From contig CAKTNN010000001.1 of assembly GCA_934589065.1 (NCBI GenBank), forward strand, positions 62,001 to 126,000: a stretch of 64,000 nucleotides of DNA, written 5' to 3'. The translations under genes were made by a program, and so were the position numbers. Position 1 is the first letter of the stretch. The number at the start of each line of letters is the position of its first letter. Of the stretch, positions 43,296 through 51,884 are shown one piece after another. A model generated the notes under the pieces. The model ran no database searches. It was not told the origin of the DNA and saw only the letters and a program-made list of their open reading frames with translations. The DNA is from an uncultured Oscillospiraceae bacterium (lineage in GTDB: Bacteria > Bacillota > Clostridia > Oscillospirales > Oscillospiraceae).

Positions 43296-45380
43296 TTAAT
43301 AGAAGAGAAGATCAGAATAGGTGGGATAAGGCCAGAAGCTTTTGGCGGTGTTCTTTTCCAGCGTATCAGCATAGCTGCGCAGCTGGGCCATCAGGGGCAC
43401 AATCACACCGTGGCAGTGGTCTGCAGCTGCCTCCTCATCCGAGGGAATCCGATCCAGCGCATCTTTTAGCTGCTCCACGCAATCATAAGCGGAATCGCAG
43501 GCGGCAGAAAGCTTCTGAATCAGAGCCATCTCTCCCCTGCAGCTGACACCCAGGCTCTTCTTGGAGGCAACGCCATTGCACAGGGAATCCGTGTAGCGCA
43601 TAGCCGCCGGAAGGATCTGCTGCACTGCCATATCCACCATGGTGCGAGCCTCAATATTCACCTTTTTCCGGTAGTCATCCAGGTAGATGGCGTGGCGTGC
43701 CCGGAATTCCGTTTCGGTAAAGACGCCCCGACTGGTAACCAGGTCAATGTTCTTCTGGCTGAGATAAGCCCGCATTGCCTCTGCAGTGGAAGCAAGGTTG
43801 CTCAAGCCCCGGCGGGCAGCCTCCTGACGCCATTCTTCGGAGTAGCCGTTGCCATCAAAAATGATCCGCCGGTGCTCGGTAAACGCCTTATATACCAGCT
43901 GCTGCAAAGCTTTTTCAAAATCCGGAGCATTTTCCAGCTCATCGGCAAAGCGCCCCAGTTCCTCAGCCATAATGGTATTGAGGGCGATGTTGGGCCCGGC
44001 GATGGACTGAGAGGAGCCCAGCATCCGCAGCTCGAACTTATTGCCCGTAAAGGCCAGGGGGCTGGTACGGTTTCGATCAGTGGTATCCTTGGGAATGGCG
44101 GGCATGACATCCACGCCAATGCGCAGCAGGCTCTTTTCCGGCTCTGTATAGTTGGTCCCATCGATAATGGACTGCACCACACCGTTGAGCTCATCCCCCA
44201 GGAAGATGGAAACAATGGCAGGAGGCGCCTCGTTTGCGCCCAAACGGGTATCATTGCTGGCAGAAGCTACGGTGCAGCGTAAAAACTCCTGGTACTCATC
44301 AATTCCCTGGATAAAGGCTGCCAAAAACACAAGAAACTGGGCGTTCTGCCGGGGGGTCTTTCCGGGGCTGAACAGGTTCTTCCCGGTATCCGTGGACAGC
44401 GACCAGTTGTTGTGCTTGCCGCTTCCGTTGACCCCTGCAAAGGGCTTTTCGTGGAGCAGGCACACCAGGTTGTGCTTTGCGGCGCACTTTTTCATGGTGC
44501 GCATAATCAGCTGGTTGTCATCGCAGGCCTTGTTTGCATCGGTATAGATGGGTGCAAGCTCATGCTGGCAAGGAGCGCCTTCATTGTGCTTGGTTTTGGA
44601 AAGAATGCCCAGACGCCACAGCTGTTCGTCCAGGTCCTGCATGAATTCCGAAACCCTGGTACGGATTGCTGCAAAATAATGGTCATCCAGTTCCTGCCCC
44701 TTGGGTGCGGGGGCACCAAAAAGGGTTCTGCCGGTCAGACGCAGGTCTTCCCGCTGGGCGTATAGGTCCTTTGGCAGCAGAAAATACTCCTGCTCTGCAC
44801 CCACGCAGGTGATGATCCGCTGGGTTTTCGTGTCGCCAAAGAGCCGCAGGATGCGGATTGCCTCCCGGGAAACCTCTTCCAGCGAGCGCAAAAGCGGGGT
44901 CTTCTTATCCAGAGAGTCTCCGGTGTAGGAGAAAAACATAGTGGGGATGTACAGGCTGCCGTCCTTTACAAAGGCGCAGGCCGTGGGATCCCAGGCGGTG
45001 TAGCCCCGGGCCTCAAAGGTTGCCCGCAGTCCCCCGGAGGGGAAGGAACTGGCATCCGGCTCACCCCGAACCAGCTCTTTGCCGGAAAACTCCATAATCA
45101 CCCGTCCGTCTCCCGTAGGAGAAATGAAGGAATCATGCTTTTCGGCGGTAATGCCGGTCATGGGCTGGAACCAGTGGGTATAGTGGGTTGCGCCCTTTTC
45201 CAGCGCCCATATTTTCATAGCCTCTGCAATCTCGTTTGCCACGTCCAGAGGCAAGGTAGAGCCGGTTTGGATGCAGGTTTCCCAAGCCTTATAGACATGG
45301 GAAGGAAGCCGCTGCTTCATAACCGCTTCGTTAAAAACATCGCTGCCGAAAATCTCCGGGACATTCAGAATTTGGGACAT
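43296..45380 (-). CDS. glnA: Type III glutamine synthetase
   Basis: A 694-residue GSIII (GlnN) enzyme, much longer than GSI (about 450). It forms glutamine from glutamate, ammonia and ATP. Signatures include HWFQPMTGITAEKHDSF (about 68-84), GAEQEYFLLP (metal-binding Glu, near 208-217), GSGKHNNWSLSTDTG (near 336-350) and NRTSPLAFTGNKFE. GSIII is characteristic of Bacteroidetes, cyanobacteria and some Clostridia. It is monocistronic with its own promoter and terminator. Confidence 0.96.
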   Translation of the reverse strand: MSQILNVPEIFGSDVFNEAVMKQRLPSHVYKAWETCIQTGSTLPLDVANEIAEAMKIWALEKGATHYTHWFQPMTGITAEKHDSFISPTGDGRVIMEFSGKELVRGEPDASSFPSGGLRATFEARGYTAWDPTACAFVKDGSLYIPTMFFSYTGDSLDKKTPLLRSLEEVSREAIRILRLFGDTKTQRIITCVGAEQEYFLLPKDLYAQREDLRLTGRTLFGAPAPKGQELDDHYFAAIRTRVSEFMQDLDEQLWRLGILSKTKHNEGAPCQHELAPIYTDANKACDDNQLIMRTMKKCAAKHNLVCLLHEKPFAGVNGSGKHNNWSLSTDTGKNLFSPGKTPRQNAQFLVFLAAFIQGIDEYQEFLRCTVASASNDTRLGANEAPPAIVSIFLGDELNGVVQSIIDGTNYTEPEKSLLRIGVDVMPAIPKDTTDRNRTSPLAFTGNKFELRMLGSSQSIAGPNIALNTIMAEELGRFADELENAPDFEKALQQLVYKAFTEHRRIIFDGNGYSEEWRQEAARRGLSNLASTAEAMRAYLSQKNIDLVTSRGVFTETEFRARHAIYLDDYRKKVNIEARTMVDMAVQQILPAAMRYTDSLCNGVASKKSLGVSCRGEMALIQKLSAACDSAYDCVEQLKDALDRIPSDEEAAADHCHGVIVPLMAQLRSYADTLEKNTAKSFWPYPTYSDLLFY

Positions 45381-45446
45381 AGTAGAGGAACATTCCTTTC
45401 AGATTGTATTCGCCGGGAAGTATCATCTGTGATCCATAATAAGTTG

Positions 45447-45475
45447 ATTGTAAGTCAGTACCGCCCAAAATGCAA
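45447..45475 (-). promoter_or_regulatory. Promoter of glnA
   Basis: On the minus strand TTGCAT (complement of 45470-45475), 17 bases, TACAAT (complement of 45447-45452), 67 bases before the start codon. Confidence 0.65.
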
Positions 45476-45525
45476 GGCTTGAATTTGTGAAAAATACAAT
45501 ATTTCTACAGCTGCCTTTTGTGAAT

Positions 45526-46641
45526 TCAGCCGAAAGTACCCGGCAGTTCCGGGCCCGTTGATTTCTTCCCCATTTGCAGCCGGGCTTTCTTGGCTGCCCG
45601 GAAAAGCCCCGTTAAGTCTTCCGTCAGGTATTTGCGGATGGTTTCGGAGCTGCGCAGTCTGGCAACATAGGTCACCAGGTTCTTGGGCAGGAAAACGTCC
45701 CCTGTAACCTCCACATCTCCAGAGGTCAGCAGGTCATAGAGCATGTTCACCATTCGCACGCGGGTATCAAAATCCATGCCCAAAAGCCAGTTTTCAATGG
45801 TCAGCTGCAGGAAAATAGCATTTCCTGTCAGTGCTTCCATGGTCACAAAGCTTTTGCCCGCTACCTCCCAGCTAAAGGGGTCATGCTGCATAATGCCAGA
45901 CTGGTTGCTCTTTACAATGGTAACGGGTTCTGACCGGTAAAGAATCAAACCGATGATCGAGCCCTGGGGAACCAGGGTATGCAAAATGGGCAAAATCTCC
46001 CGATACCCGGGATTTTCCAAAAATTCCTTGGAAAAGCCTGGGCCGTCCTGGTTGTAAACCGCAATCACCCGCTCCCGAATTACAGGTGCACTTTGGGAAA
46101 CCGCATAAACGGCAATGTTTCCGCCCTTAGAGTGCCCGCTGACCCGAACCGGGCCGCTGTGATCCATCAGGACATCCTGCAAATATTGCCTTGCCAGCTT
46201 TTGGGAGGGGATCTCCCGGCGGAAGCACATGCTAAAATCCTCCTTCCAGCCAACCAGGGTATTGTCCGTTCCCCGGAAGGAGATAAAAATGCTCCCGTCA
46301 TCCAGTAAAAAGGTCACTGCGGCAAACTGGGTATCCTGCTCCTTTATGAAGATCTCCTTGTATTCCGCAACATAGATGTTTCCAAACCGCTTGGACTCCC
46401 CTGCCGCTTTTAAAAGATTTAAATCATTGGGCGTCCGAACGAACCCATTGGGATCCGGGTGGTCAAAATAATCCTTGGCTGCCTGCCGCAGAGGGATTGG
46501 AATCTCCGGACTTTCCGCTGCCCGGCCTCGGAACGGAATGTAGCTCAGCGTGGAAAAAATCAATGCGTCCACCTCGTTGGGAGCATCCATAGAAAAGCTC
46601 AAGTCCCCGCGCCACAAGATATAGTCCAGAAAGCTTGCCAT
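45526..46641 (-). CDS. DUF2974/Mbeg1-like alpha/beta hydrolase
   Basis: A 371-residue cytosolic protein of the lipase-like DUF2974 family. The nucleophile elbow is VSGHSKGGNIAVYA (GxSxG, near residues 179-192), preceded by the oxyanion-side IFISFRGTDNTLVGWKED. Substrates of this family are not established. The start MASFLDYILWRGDLSF is preceded by AGAGGTGG; 44 further upstream codons in frame overlap the divergent gene's leader and are not used. It is divergent from the HD-domain gene. Confidence 0.82.
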   Translation of the reverse strand: MASFLDYILWRGDLSFSMDAPNEVDALIFSTLSYIPFRGRAAESPEIPIPLRQAAKDYFDHPDPNGFVRTPNDLNLLKAAGESKRFGNIYVAEYKEIFIKEQDTQFAAVTFLLDDGSIFISFRGTDNTLVGWKEDFSMCFRREIPSQKLARQYLQDVLMDHSGPVRVSGHSKGGNIAVYAVSQSAPVIRERVIAVYNQDGPGFSKEFLENPGYREILPILHTLVPQGSIIGLILYRSEPVTIVKSNQSGIMQHDPFSWEVAGKSFVTMEALTGNAIFLQLTIENWLLGMDFDTRVRMVNMLYDLLTSGDVEVTGDVFLPKNLVTYVARLRSSETIRKYLTEDLTGLFRAAKKARLQMGKKSTGPELPGTFG

Positions 46642-46772
46642 GACATACCACCTCTTCTTTTCTATTTTACCCAAATATCCGGTATTTTTCAAGAGCCGTG
46701 ACGGAGTTCCTCCCTTGACAAAGGGGCATAGAAAAAGTAGAATAAGGGAAATTTTGAAGGAGGACGAACACA

Positions 46773-47357
46773 ATGGAAACTGCTGTTACCCGTCAAGCGG
46801 CCTTGGAATTGCTGCAAAAGTACAATCAGGAGTCCTTTCATATTTTTCACGGCCTGACTGTAGAGGGCGTCATGCGCTGGTATGCCCAACAGATGGGCGA
46901 AAACCCGGATTTCTGGGGCCTGGTTGGCCTGCTCCACGATGTGGACTTTGAAAAATACCCGGAAAGGCACTGTCTGGAAGCTCCCCGGCTGCTGACAGAA
47001 GTGAATGCCGAGCCAGAGCTTGTCCACGCAGTCTGCTCCCACGGTTACGGAATCTGCTGTGATATTGAGCCGGTTCTCCCCATGGAAAAGGTGCTCTTTG
47101 CCGCAGACGAATTGACCGGCCTGATCGGCGCTGCCGCCCGGATGCGCCCCAGCAAGAGTGTATGCGATATGGAGGTTTCCAGCCTGAAAAAGAAATACAA
47201 GGACAAAAAGTTCGCTGCCGGCTGCTCCCGGGATGTGATTGGCCGCGGTGCGGAAGCCCTGGGCTGGACGCTGGAAGAGCTGATGGAAAAGACCATCCTT
47301 GCCATGCGCAGCTGTGAAGCTTCCGTTCAGGCGGAATGGGAAAGCCTCTGCAAATAA
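46773..47357 (+). CDS. HD-domain hydrolase
   Basis: A 194-residue HD superfamily phosphohydrolase. Metal ligands are seen in FHGLTVEGVMRWYA (first His), GLVGLLHDVDFEKYP (HD, about residues 50-64) and AVCSHGYG plus the later AADELTGLI (Asp). Such small HDIG proteins hydrolyse phosphate esters, often of nucleotides; the substrate is unknown. AAGGAGG precedes the ATG. A terminator follows at once. Confidence 0.88.
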   Translation: METAVTRQAALELLQKYNQESFHIFHGLTVEGVMRWYAQQMGENPDFWGLVGLLHDVDFEKYPERHCLEAPRLLTEVNAEPELVHAVCSHGYGICCDIEPVLPMEKVLFAADELTGLIGAAARMRPSKSVCDMEVSSLKKKYKDKKFAAGCSRDVIGRGAEALGWTLEELMEKTILAMRSCEASVQAEWESLCK

Positions 47358-47375
47358 GACCATCTAAAAGATATG

Positions 47376-47416
47376 GGCTGCACAAGACGCATTCTCTTGA
47401 TGCGTTTTGTGCAGCC
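47376..47416. terminator. Bidirectional terminator
   Basis: GGCTGCACAA...ACGCAT and ATGCGT...TTGTGCAGCC form a long stem interrupted by one mismatch, followed by ATTTTATTTT. It serves the HD gene and the convergent anti-sigma gene. Confidence 0.8.
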
Positions 47417-47428
47417 ATTTTATTTTCC

Positions 47429-48775
47429 TTAGAAATCCGGCATAAAATTATCTGCCATGATCTCTATATAGGTGCTGAGATTCTCAATTTCGCTGATGGG
47501 ATACTGGCTGATGGTTGCATAATAGCCGCCTGTGTACTTGGCAAAGCGGACGGTAAGGAGGTTCCCTTCTTTATCCTCAATACTCACGCTTCCGTCTTTC
47601 AGTTCTATGGGAGACAGATCCTTATAAAGCTCCATTGCCCAGGGAACGCATTGACTTTCGGTCATGTTTTCCAGCTTAACCACCGTAAAGCGAAGGCTAT
47701 AATCCTGGGTGTTGAGAATTACGGTGCTCTCCCGCCCGTCTATCTTCTGAGAATAGCTGGATAGATCCATCCAGTTGCCGTCCATTGGGAGATAGGTAGA
47801 CCAGCCGTCTTCCTGCAAAAGCTGAAATACTTCCCGTTTTTCGCTCTCTTCTGCGGAATTATATATGGTGAACTCGATGGTATCCGGTCGGCTGTCCGTA
47901 GAATCCGCAGGGGTTTCTCTTAACGCAATGGTTTGTCCCATCGCCGTTTCCGCTTCCAGCTGGTCGGTGAATGCACGAATCTCCACCAGGTAACCGCCAG
48001 ACGCTTGGGTAAAGAAGACTTCCAGCTTCACATCTGCGCCATCTGTGCTATATAGGTTCCCTTTACTGCTATCTTCCAGAACCCGGTCGGGATACATCTG
48101 CCGCACCCACTCCTGAATGGATTCTAGGTCTTTCTCCGGGCGATATAGAACCGTCAGGGAGTTGGGATATGCCTGTTCATAAAGTTTGCGGTACCCTTCC
48201 TCATTCTGTGCACTGATCGTGACGCTTTCAATATAGTCCTGCAGGGTTTCCTTCGTGTATGTCAGCCGATCCGCCTGGGTGTAGCCATAAGTAACCGTGC
48301 TGTATACCCAGCCAAGTCCGTTTTCGTCCGGCTGATCAATTACGTACATACGGAACCGGCTGCACTCCAGAAGCGTCATGTGTATTTGCTCTCCTGCGGA
48401 GTTCACATAATATCGTTCCAGTTCGTTGGAAGCGGTACCGGCGTCCCCTGCCGCAGCCGATTCGTCCTGAGTTTCCGCAGAAAAAGTCTCCTGCGTCGCC
48501 GCCGTTGCCGGTGCTGCATCCTGGACGCTGAGCATGGTCGAGGTCTCCGGAGTCTGCTTTGACTGCACCCAATTTTCCGCAAAATAGAACCTGACCAAAA
48601 AGCCGACAGCCGCACTGACCACCAGCATGGCAGCCAGCGCGCAAATGTGCTGCATCCGTTTTTTCTTTTTCCGCACACGCTGCAGCTGCATCCGCCCGGA
48701 GCGAAAGCCCTGGGCTTCCGCTATGTATCTGCTGTCCAAATTTCCAAGAAGTTCAAAAAGCTCCTGTTCCGTCAT
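47429..48775 (-). CDS. Membrane anti-sigma factor partner of the ECF sigma
   Basis: A 448-residue protein with a short cytosolic N-terminus (MTEQELFELLGNLDSRYIAE), a basic stretch RVRKKKKRM, one membrane helix (ICALAAMLVVSAAVGFLVRF, about 44-63) and a large external domain (about 70-448) rich in acidic residues. The order sigma gene then membrane protein, with a 4-base overlap, marks it as the anti-sigma regulator. The external domain probably senses an envelope signal. No sensor domain is recognised. Confidence 0.75.
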   Translation of the reverse strand: MTEQELFELLGNLDSRYIAEAQGFRSGRMQLQRVRKKKKRMQHICALAAMLVVSAAVGFLVRFYFAENWVQSKQTPETSTMLSVQDAAPATAATQETFSAETQDESAAAGDAGTASNELERYYVNSAGEQIHMTLLECSRFRMYVIDQPDENGLGWVYSTVTYGYTQADRLTYTKETLQDYIESVTISAQNEEGYRKLYEQAYPNSLTVLYRPEKDLESIQEWVRQMYPDRVLEDSSKGNLYSTDGADVKLEVFFTQASGGYLVEIRAFTDQLEAETAMGQTIALRETPADSTDSRPDTIEFTIYNSAEESEKREVFQLLQEDGWSTYLPMDGNWMDLSSYSQKIDGRESTVILNTQDYSLRFTVVKLENMTESQCVPWAMELYKDLSPIELKDGSVSIEDKEGNLLTVRFAKYTGGYYATISQYPISEIENLSTYIEIMADNFMPDF

Positions 48776-49329
48776 TGCAGGCCCTCCTTTTCCAGGTATG
48801 CATCCAGCCGCAAACGGACTCTGCGCAGCATGGAGCGAACTTTTCCCTGAGAAAAGCCGCTGCGCTCTGCAATCTCCTTGGAGCTATCCAGATACCAATA
48901 CCGGCAGACAAACACACTGCGTTCCGTTGGGCTCAAACCATCCAGGAAGTGCTGAATGCTTCTTAGGGTTTCCCGGCGAATTGCACTGTTTTCCAGGCTT
49001 TCCTGACCGCTGACGCAGTCCCTCAGCTCCTCCAATGCCAATTGTACCCGTCCACCGCCCCGTTTAAAGGCCTGCCTTCTGCGCCAGGCATCCAGGGACA
49101 GGTTCCTGGTAACCCGCCCCAGAAACGCCGAAAAAATATTGGGCCTTTCCGGCGGAATGCTGTTCCAGGCAGAAAGCCAGGTATCGTTGACACTCTCCTG
49201 GGCATCCTCTTCGTTTTCCAGTATGTTCATAGCGATGGAATGACAGTAACCGCCGTATTTTATCGCCGTCTCCCCAATTGCCTCCTCGGAGCGGGAGAAA
49301 TACAGGTCGATAATCTGGGAATCCTCCAT
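48772..49329 (-). CDS. ECF-type RNA polymerase sigma factor
   Basis: A 185-residue sigma-70 family member with only regions 2 and 4. Region 2 includes HSIAMNILENEEDAQESVND and FLGRVTRNLSLDAWRRR; region 4 includes LSPTERSVFVCRYWYLDSSK then EIAERSGFSQGKVRSMLRRV. It is released when the downstream membrane anti-sigma is inactivated. GAGGAGG precedes the start. The regulon cannot be read from the sequence. Confidence 0.93.
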   Translation of the reverse strand: MEDSQIIDLYFSRSEEAIGETAIKYGGYCHSIAMNILENEEDAQESVNDTWLSAWNSIPPERPNIFSAFLGRVTRNLSLDAWRRRQAFKRGGGRVQLALEELRDCVSGQESLENSAIRRETLRSIQHFLDGLSPTERSVFVCRYWYLDSSKEIAERSGFSQGKVRSMLRRVRLRLDAYLEKEGLQ

Positions 49330-49409
49330 TTTTGCGCCTCCTCTATTTGTTCTCCTATCTATATAGACGGAAAAGGAAGGGATGGTGTTTCAAATTTTGG
49401 AAAAATTTT

Positions 49410-51551
49410 TTAGAGAAACGTCAATTTCCCGGTGTCAGCAAAGGTTCTGGGGGTGACGATGCTGTCAAATTGGACAATAACCCCCTGCCCGTCCCTCGGC
49501 AGGCCGATGACCGTTCCTTCCCCAAAGACGGTGTGCTGCACCCGTTTGCCCACAAGCTCGCTTTTTGCCGGGGCAGACAAATCCTCTGATGCCCGGATGG
49601 ACTCCATGGTTTTTTCTTCCAGTTCCGGATCAAGGGGTGCCACATAGTCCACATTTTCCTTTTCGGCATTGAATAAAAACCGGCTTGGGTAGCGGAAAGA
49701 GCCGTCATAGCTCAGCCCGGCAGCGTCAGAGAGAAACAGGCGATCCTTTGCCCTGGTAAAGGCTACATAGCATAGCCGCCGTTCCTCTTCCAGCTTTTCC
49801 CGGGTGTTTGCCCGTTTCCCAGGGAATATTCCCTCAGACAAGCCACACAGGAATACGACAGGAAATTCCAGACCCTTTGCCGAATGAATGGTCATCAGCT
49901 TGACTGCCTGTGCCTTCTCCCCGGTATCCATATTGGTAAAAAGGGCTGCGTGATCCAGATAGTTTCCCAAAGTCACCGTCTCTCCGGCCTTTCGGGTAAA
50001 ATCAAAAATCGCCTGCTTTAGCTCTGCCAGGTTGTCCAGCCGCTCTTCTTCTCCGGAAGAACGGAGCATATTTTCGTACCCGCTTTCGTGGAGCACTCCC
50101 GCCAGAAGGTCGGTCAAATCCATGTTATCGAAAATCGCCCGATACTTTTCAATCAGGCGGACATATTCCTTTGCCTTGCACCTGCGGAAGGATTCCGTTT
50201 CCAGGTTGTCAAGCAAAGCCCGGTAAAGGGTTGTTCCCTTGGCGGCAGCATAAGCCTTCAGCGCGGCAATCCTTGTGCGTCCCACGCCCCGCCGAGGCTC
50301 GTTCACCGTGCGTAAGAAGCTGATATCATCCGGATTATAGATCATTCGCAGATAACACAGCACATCCTTAATTTCTTTCCGTTTGTAGAATTCCACACCG
50401 GAATACAGCACGTAGGGAATCTTATTGCGAATCAGGGATTCTTCCAGTGCCCGGGAAACATAGTGCGCCCGGTACAGCACCCCGATTTGGGAATAGGATA
50501 TTCCCCCTTCCCCTTCGTGGAGGGCACGCATATTGGCAGTAATCCAGTCTGCCTCCAGAGCGCTGGTTTTGGCGTGAAAATAAAGCGGCTTCCGGTTGTC
50601 CGCCCGGACAGCGGTCAGTTCCTTCTTTAACCGGTCCCGGTTTTTATCGATCAGCGCATTGGAAGCCGCCAAAATTTGAGGCGCCGACCGGTAGTTCTGA
50701 TTCAAGTAAATGGTCTTCGCACCGGGATGCCGGGTAGGAAACTCCAGAATGAATTTTACATCCGCCCCCCTCCAGGTATAAATCGTCTGATCCGGATCCC
50801 CAACGACAAACAGATTGTGGTGGTATCCGCTTAATATATCTGCCAGGGAGTATTGATCCTTGTCAATGTCCTGGAATTCGTCTACCATAATGTATTCCAG
50901 CCGCTGCTGCCACTTTTCCCGCACTTCCCGGCTGTGTTCCAGAATATACAGCGCAAAATACACCAGATCATCAAAGTCCAGGGCAAAGCACTTCCGCTGC
51001 TCATAAAAATACCGGTATAGGATCTTGTCCTTCAAGGTTGATGCACTGCGCACCAAATCCAAAAGCTGATCCATATCCCCGTCAATCAGGGTTTTTACGT
51101 ATCCTCTGCCGCCCTTGCGCCAGCCGATATGGTCGATGGCTTCCTGAATGGTAATATCCCGCCCGGTGATGCCCAGATCCTCAAAAACCGTGGAAAGGAT
51201 AGCCTTTTTATCCTCCTCATCCATTATTAAAAAGGATTTTGGATATCCCACCACATGGCAGTCCTCTTTCAGCAGGCTGACGCAGAAGCCGTGAAAAGTG
51301 GTAATTCTCGCCAGGTCCTGATCCGGCAGCTCCATGCGGATGCGCTTTTTCATTTCCGCAGCCGCTTTGTTGGTAAAGGTCACGCAGAGAATATTGGCGG
51401 TGGATATTCCCAATACATCCACCAGATACAGGTATCTGGCTGCCAGGGTTTTGGTCTTGCCGGAGCCTGCCCCGGCAACCACCCGGATATACCCTTCCGT
51501 TGTGGTCGCGGCCTGCCGCTGCTCCGGGTTCAGTTGCTGTAAATAATCCAT
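49410..51551 (-). CDS. UvrD/Rep-family DNA helicase, second paralogue
   Basis: A 713-residue superfamily 1A helicase. Motifs: Q/LNPEQRQA, I GAGSGKTKTLAARY, Ia VTFTNKAAAEMKKR, II YIMVDEFQDID, III GDPDQTIYTWRGAD, IV LNQNYRSA, V MTIHSAKGLEFPVVFL, VI VAFTRAKDRLFL. The C-terminus keeps a PcrA-type GKRVQHTVFGEGTVIG segment. It is shorter than the helicase at 6.3-8.7 kb and lacks that protein's insertion between motifs I and Ia. It is probably a PcrA- or Rep-like accessory helicase in DNA repair. Confidence 0.93.
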   Translation of the reverse strand: MDYLQQLNPEQRQAATTTEGYIRVVAGAGSGKTKTLAARYLYLVDVLGISTANILCVTFTNKAAAEMKKRIRMELPDQDLARITTFHGFCVSLLKEDCHVVGYPKSFLIMDEEDKKAILSTVFEDLGITGRDITIQEAIDHIGWRKGGRGYVKTLIDGDMDQLLDLVRSASTLKDKILYRYFYEQRKCFALDFDDLVYFALYILEHSREVREKWQQRLEYIMVDEFQDIDKDQYSLADILSGYHHNLFVVGDPDQTIYTWRGADVKFILEFPTRHPGAKTIYLNQNYRSAPQILAASNALIDKNRDRLKKELTAVRADNRKPLYFHAKTSALEADWITANMRALHEGEGGISYSQIGVLYRAHYVSRALEESLIRNKIPYVLYSGVEFYKRKEIKDVLCYLRMIYNPDDISFLRTVNEPRRGVGRTRIAALKAYAAAKGTTLYRALLDNLETESFRRCKAKEYVRLIEKYRAIFDNMDLTDLLAGVLHESGYENMLRSSGEEERLDNLAELKQAIFDFTRKAGETVTLGNYLDHAALFTNMDTGEKAQAVKLMTIHSAKGLEFPVVFLCGLSEGIFPGKRANTREKLEEERRLCYVAFTRAKDRLFLSDAAGLSYDGSFRYPSRFLFNAEKENVDYVAPLDPELEEKTMESIRASEDLSAPAKSELVGKRVQHTVFGEGTVIGLPRDGQGVIVQFDSIVTPRTFADTGKLTFL

Positions 51552-51577
51552 AATCCGCCCTCCTTTGCCATTCTGCC

Positions 51578-51606
51578 ATTATAAACCGTATGTTTGAAAA
51601 TGTCCA
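51578..51606 (-). promoter_or_regulatory. Promoter of the second helicase gene
   Basis: On the minus strand TGGACA (complement of 51601-51606), 17 bases, TATAAT (complement of 51578-51583). Confidence 0.72.
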
Positions 51607-51664
51607 CTGTCTTTTTTGGAAATACACTCTTTCTCCAGAAAAGAACAAAATTTTTTCAAACCTC

Positions 51665-51693
51665 TTGCAAAGCGCCTTTTCCGGTGGTATAAT
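51665..51693 (+). promoter_or_regulatory. Promoter of the aromatic amino acid operon
   Basis: TTGCAA (51665-51670), 17 bases, TATAAT (51688-51693). Transcription would start near 51700, giving a leader of about 185 bases. Confidence 0.82.
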
Positions 51694-51722
51694 GCAGGAA
51701 AAGTCACCCGGAGGAAACAGCT

Positions 51723-51782
51723 ATGCAGTTTGGTTTCGCCAACAGCTTTTATTACTATTACTTTTTTGAGGAAAAAAGGTAA
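51723..51782 (+). CDS. Tyr/Phe-rich leader peptide of the aro operon
   Basis: A 19-residue frame, MQFGFANSFYYYYFFEEKR, with a GGAGG site 7 bases before ATG. Eight of the 18 residues after Met are Tyr or Phe, including four consecutive Tyr codons followed by two Phe codons. Its stop lies 3 bases before an antiterminator strand and it precedes genes for DAHP synthase, prephenate dehydrogenase and prephenate dehydratase. The design is that of a regulatory leader peptide on which a ribosome starved for charged tRNA-Tyr or tRNA-Phe stalls. The peptide itself probably has no function. Confidence 0.85.
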   Translation: MQFGFANSFYYYYFFEEKR

Positions 51783-51784
51783 TA

Positions 51785-51863
51785 GAAATTTGTGCTGTCA
51801 TCCTTTCAGGGGCCCGACAAAGTAAGTCCTGCACCGCACGAATTTCCGTGCGGTGCTTTTTTT
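51785..51863 (+). promoter_or_regulatory. Transcription attenuator of the aro operon
   Basis: The terminator is GCACCGCAC (51831-51839) with GTGCGGTGC (51848-51856) and seven T residues. The competing antiterminator is GAAATTTGTGC (51785-51795) with GCACGAATTTC (51836-51846), 11 pairs with one G-U, which uses part of the terminator's 5' arm and loop. A ribosome reaching the leader stop would cover 51785-51795 and allow termination; one stalled at the Tyr/Phe codons would leave it free. Confidence 0.82.
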
Positions 51864-51884
51864 ATTAAGAGGAGCTGGAGAAAA

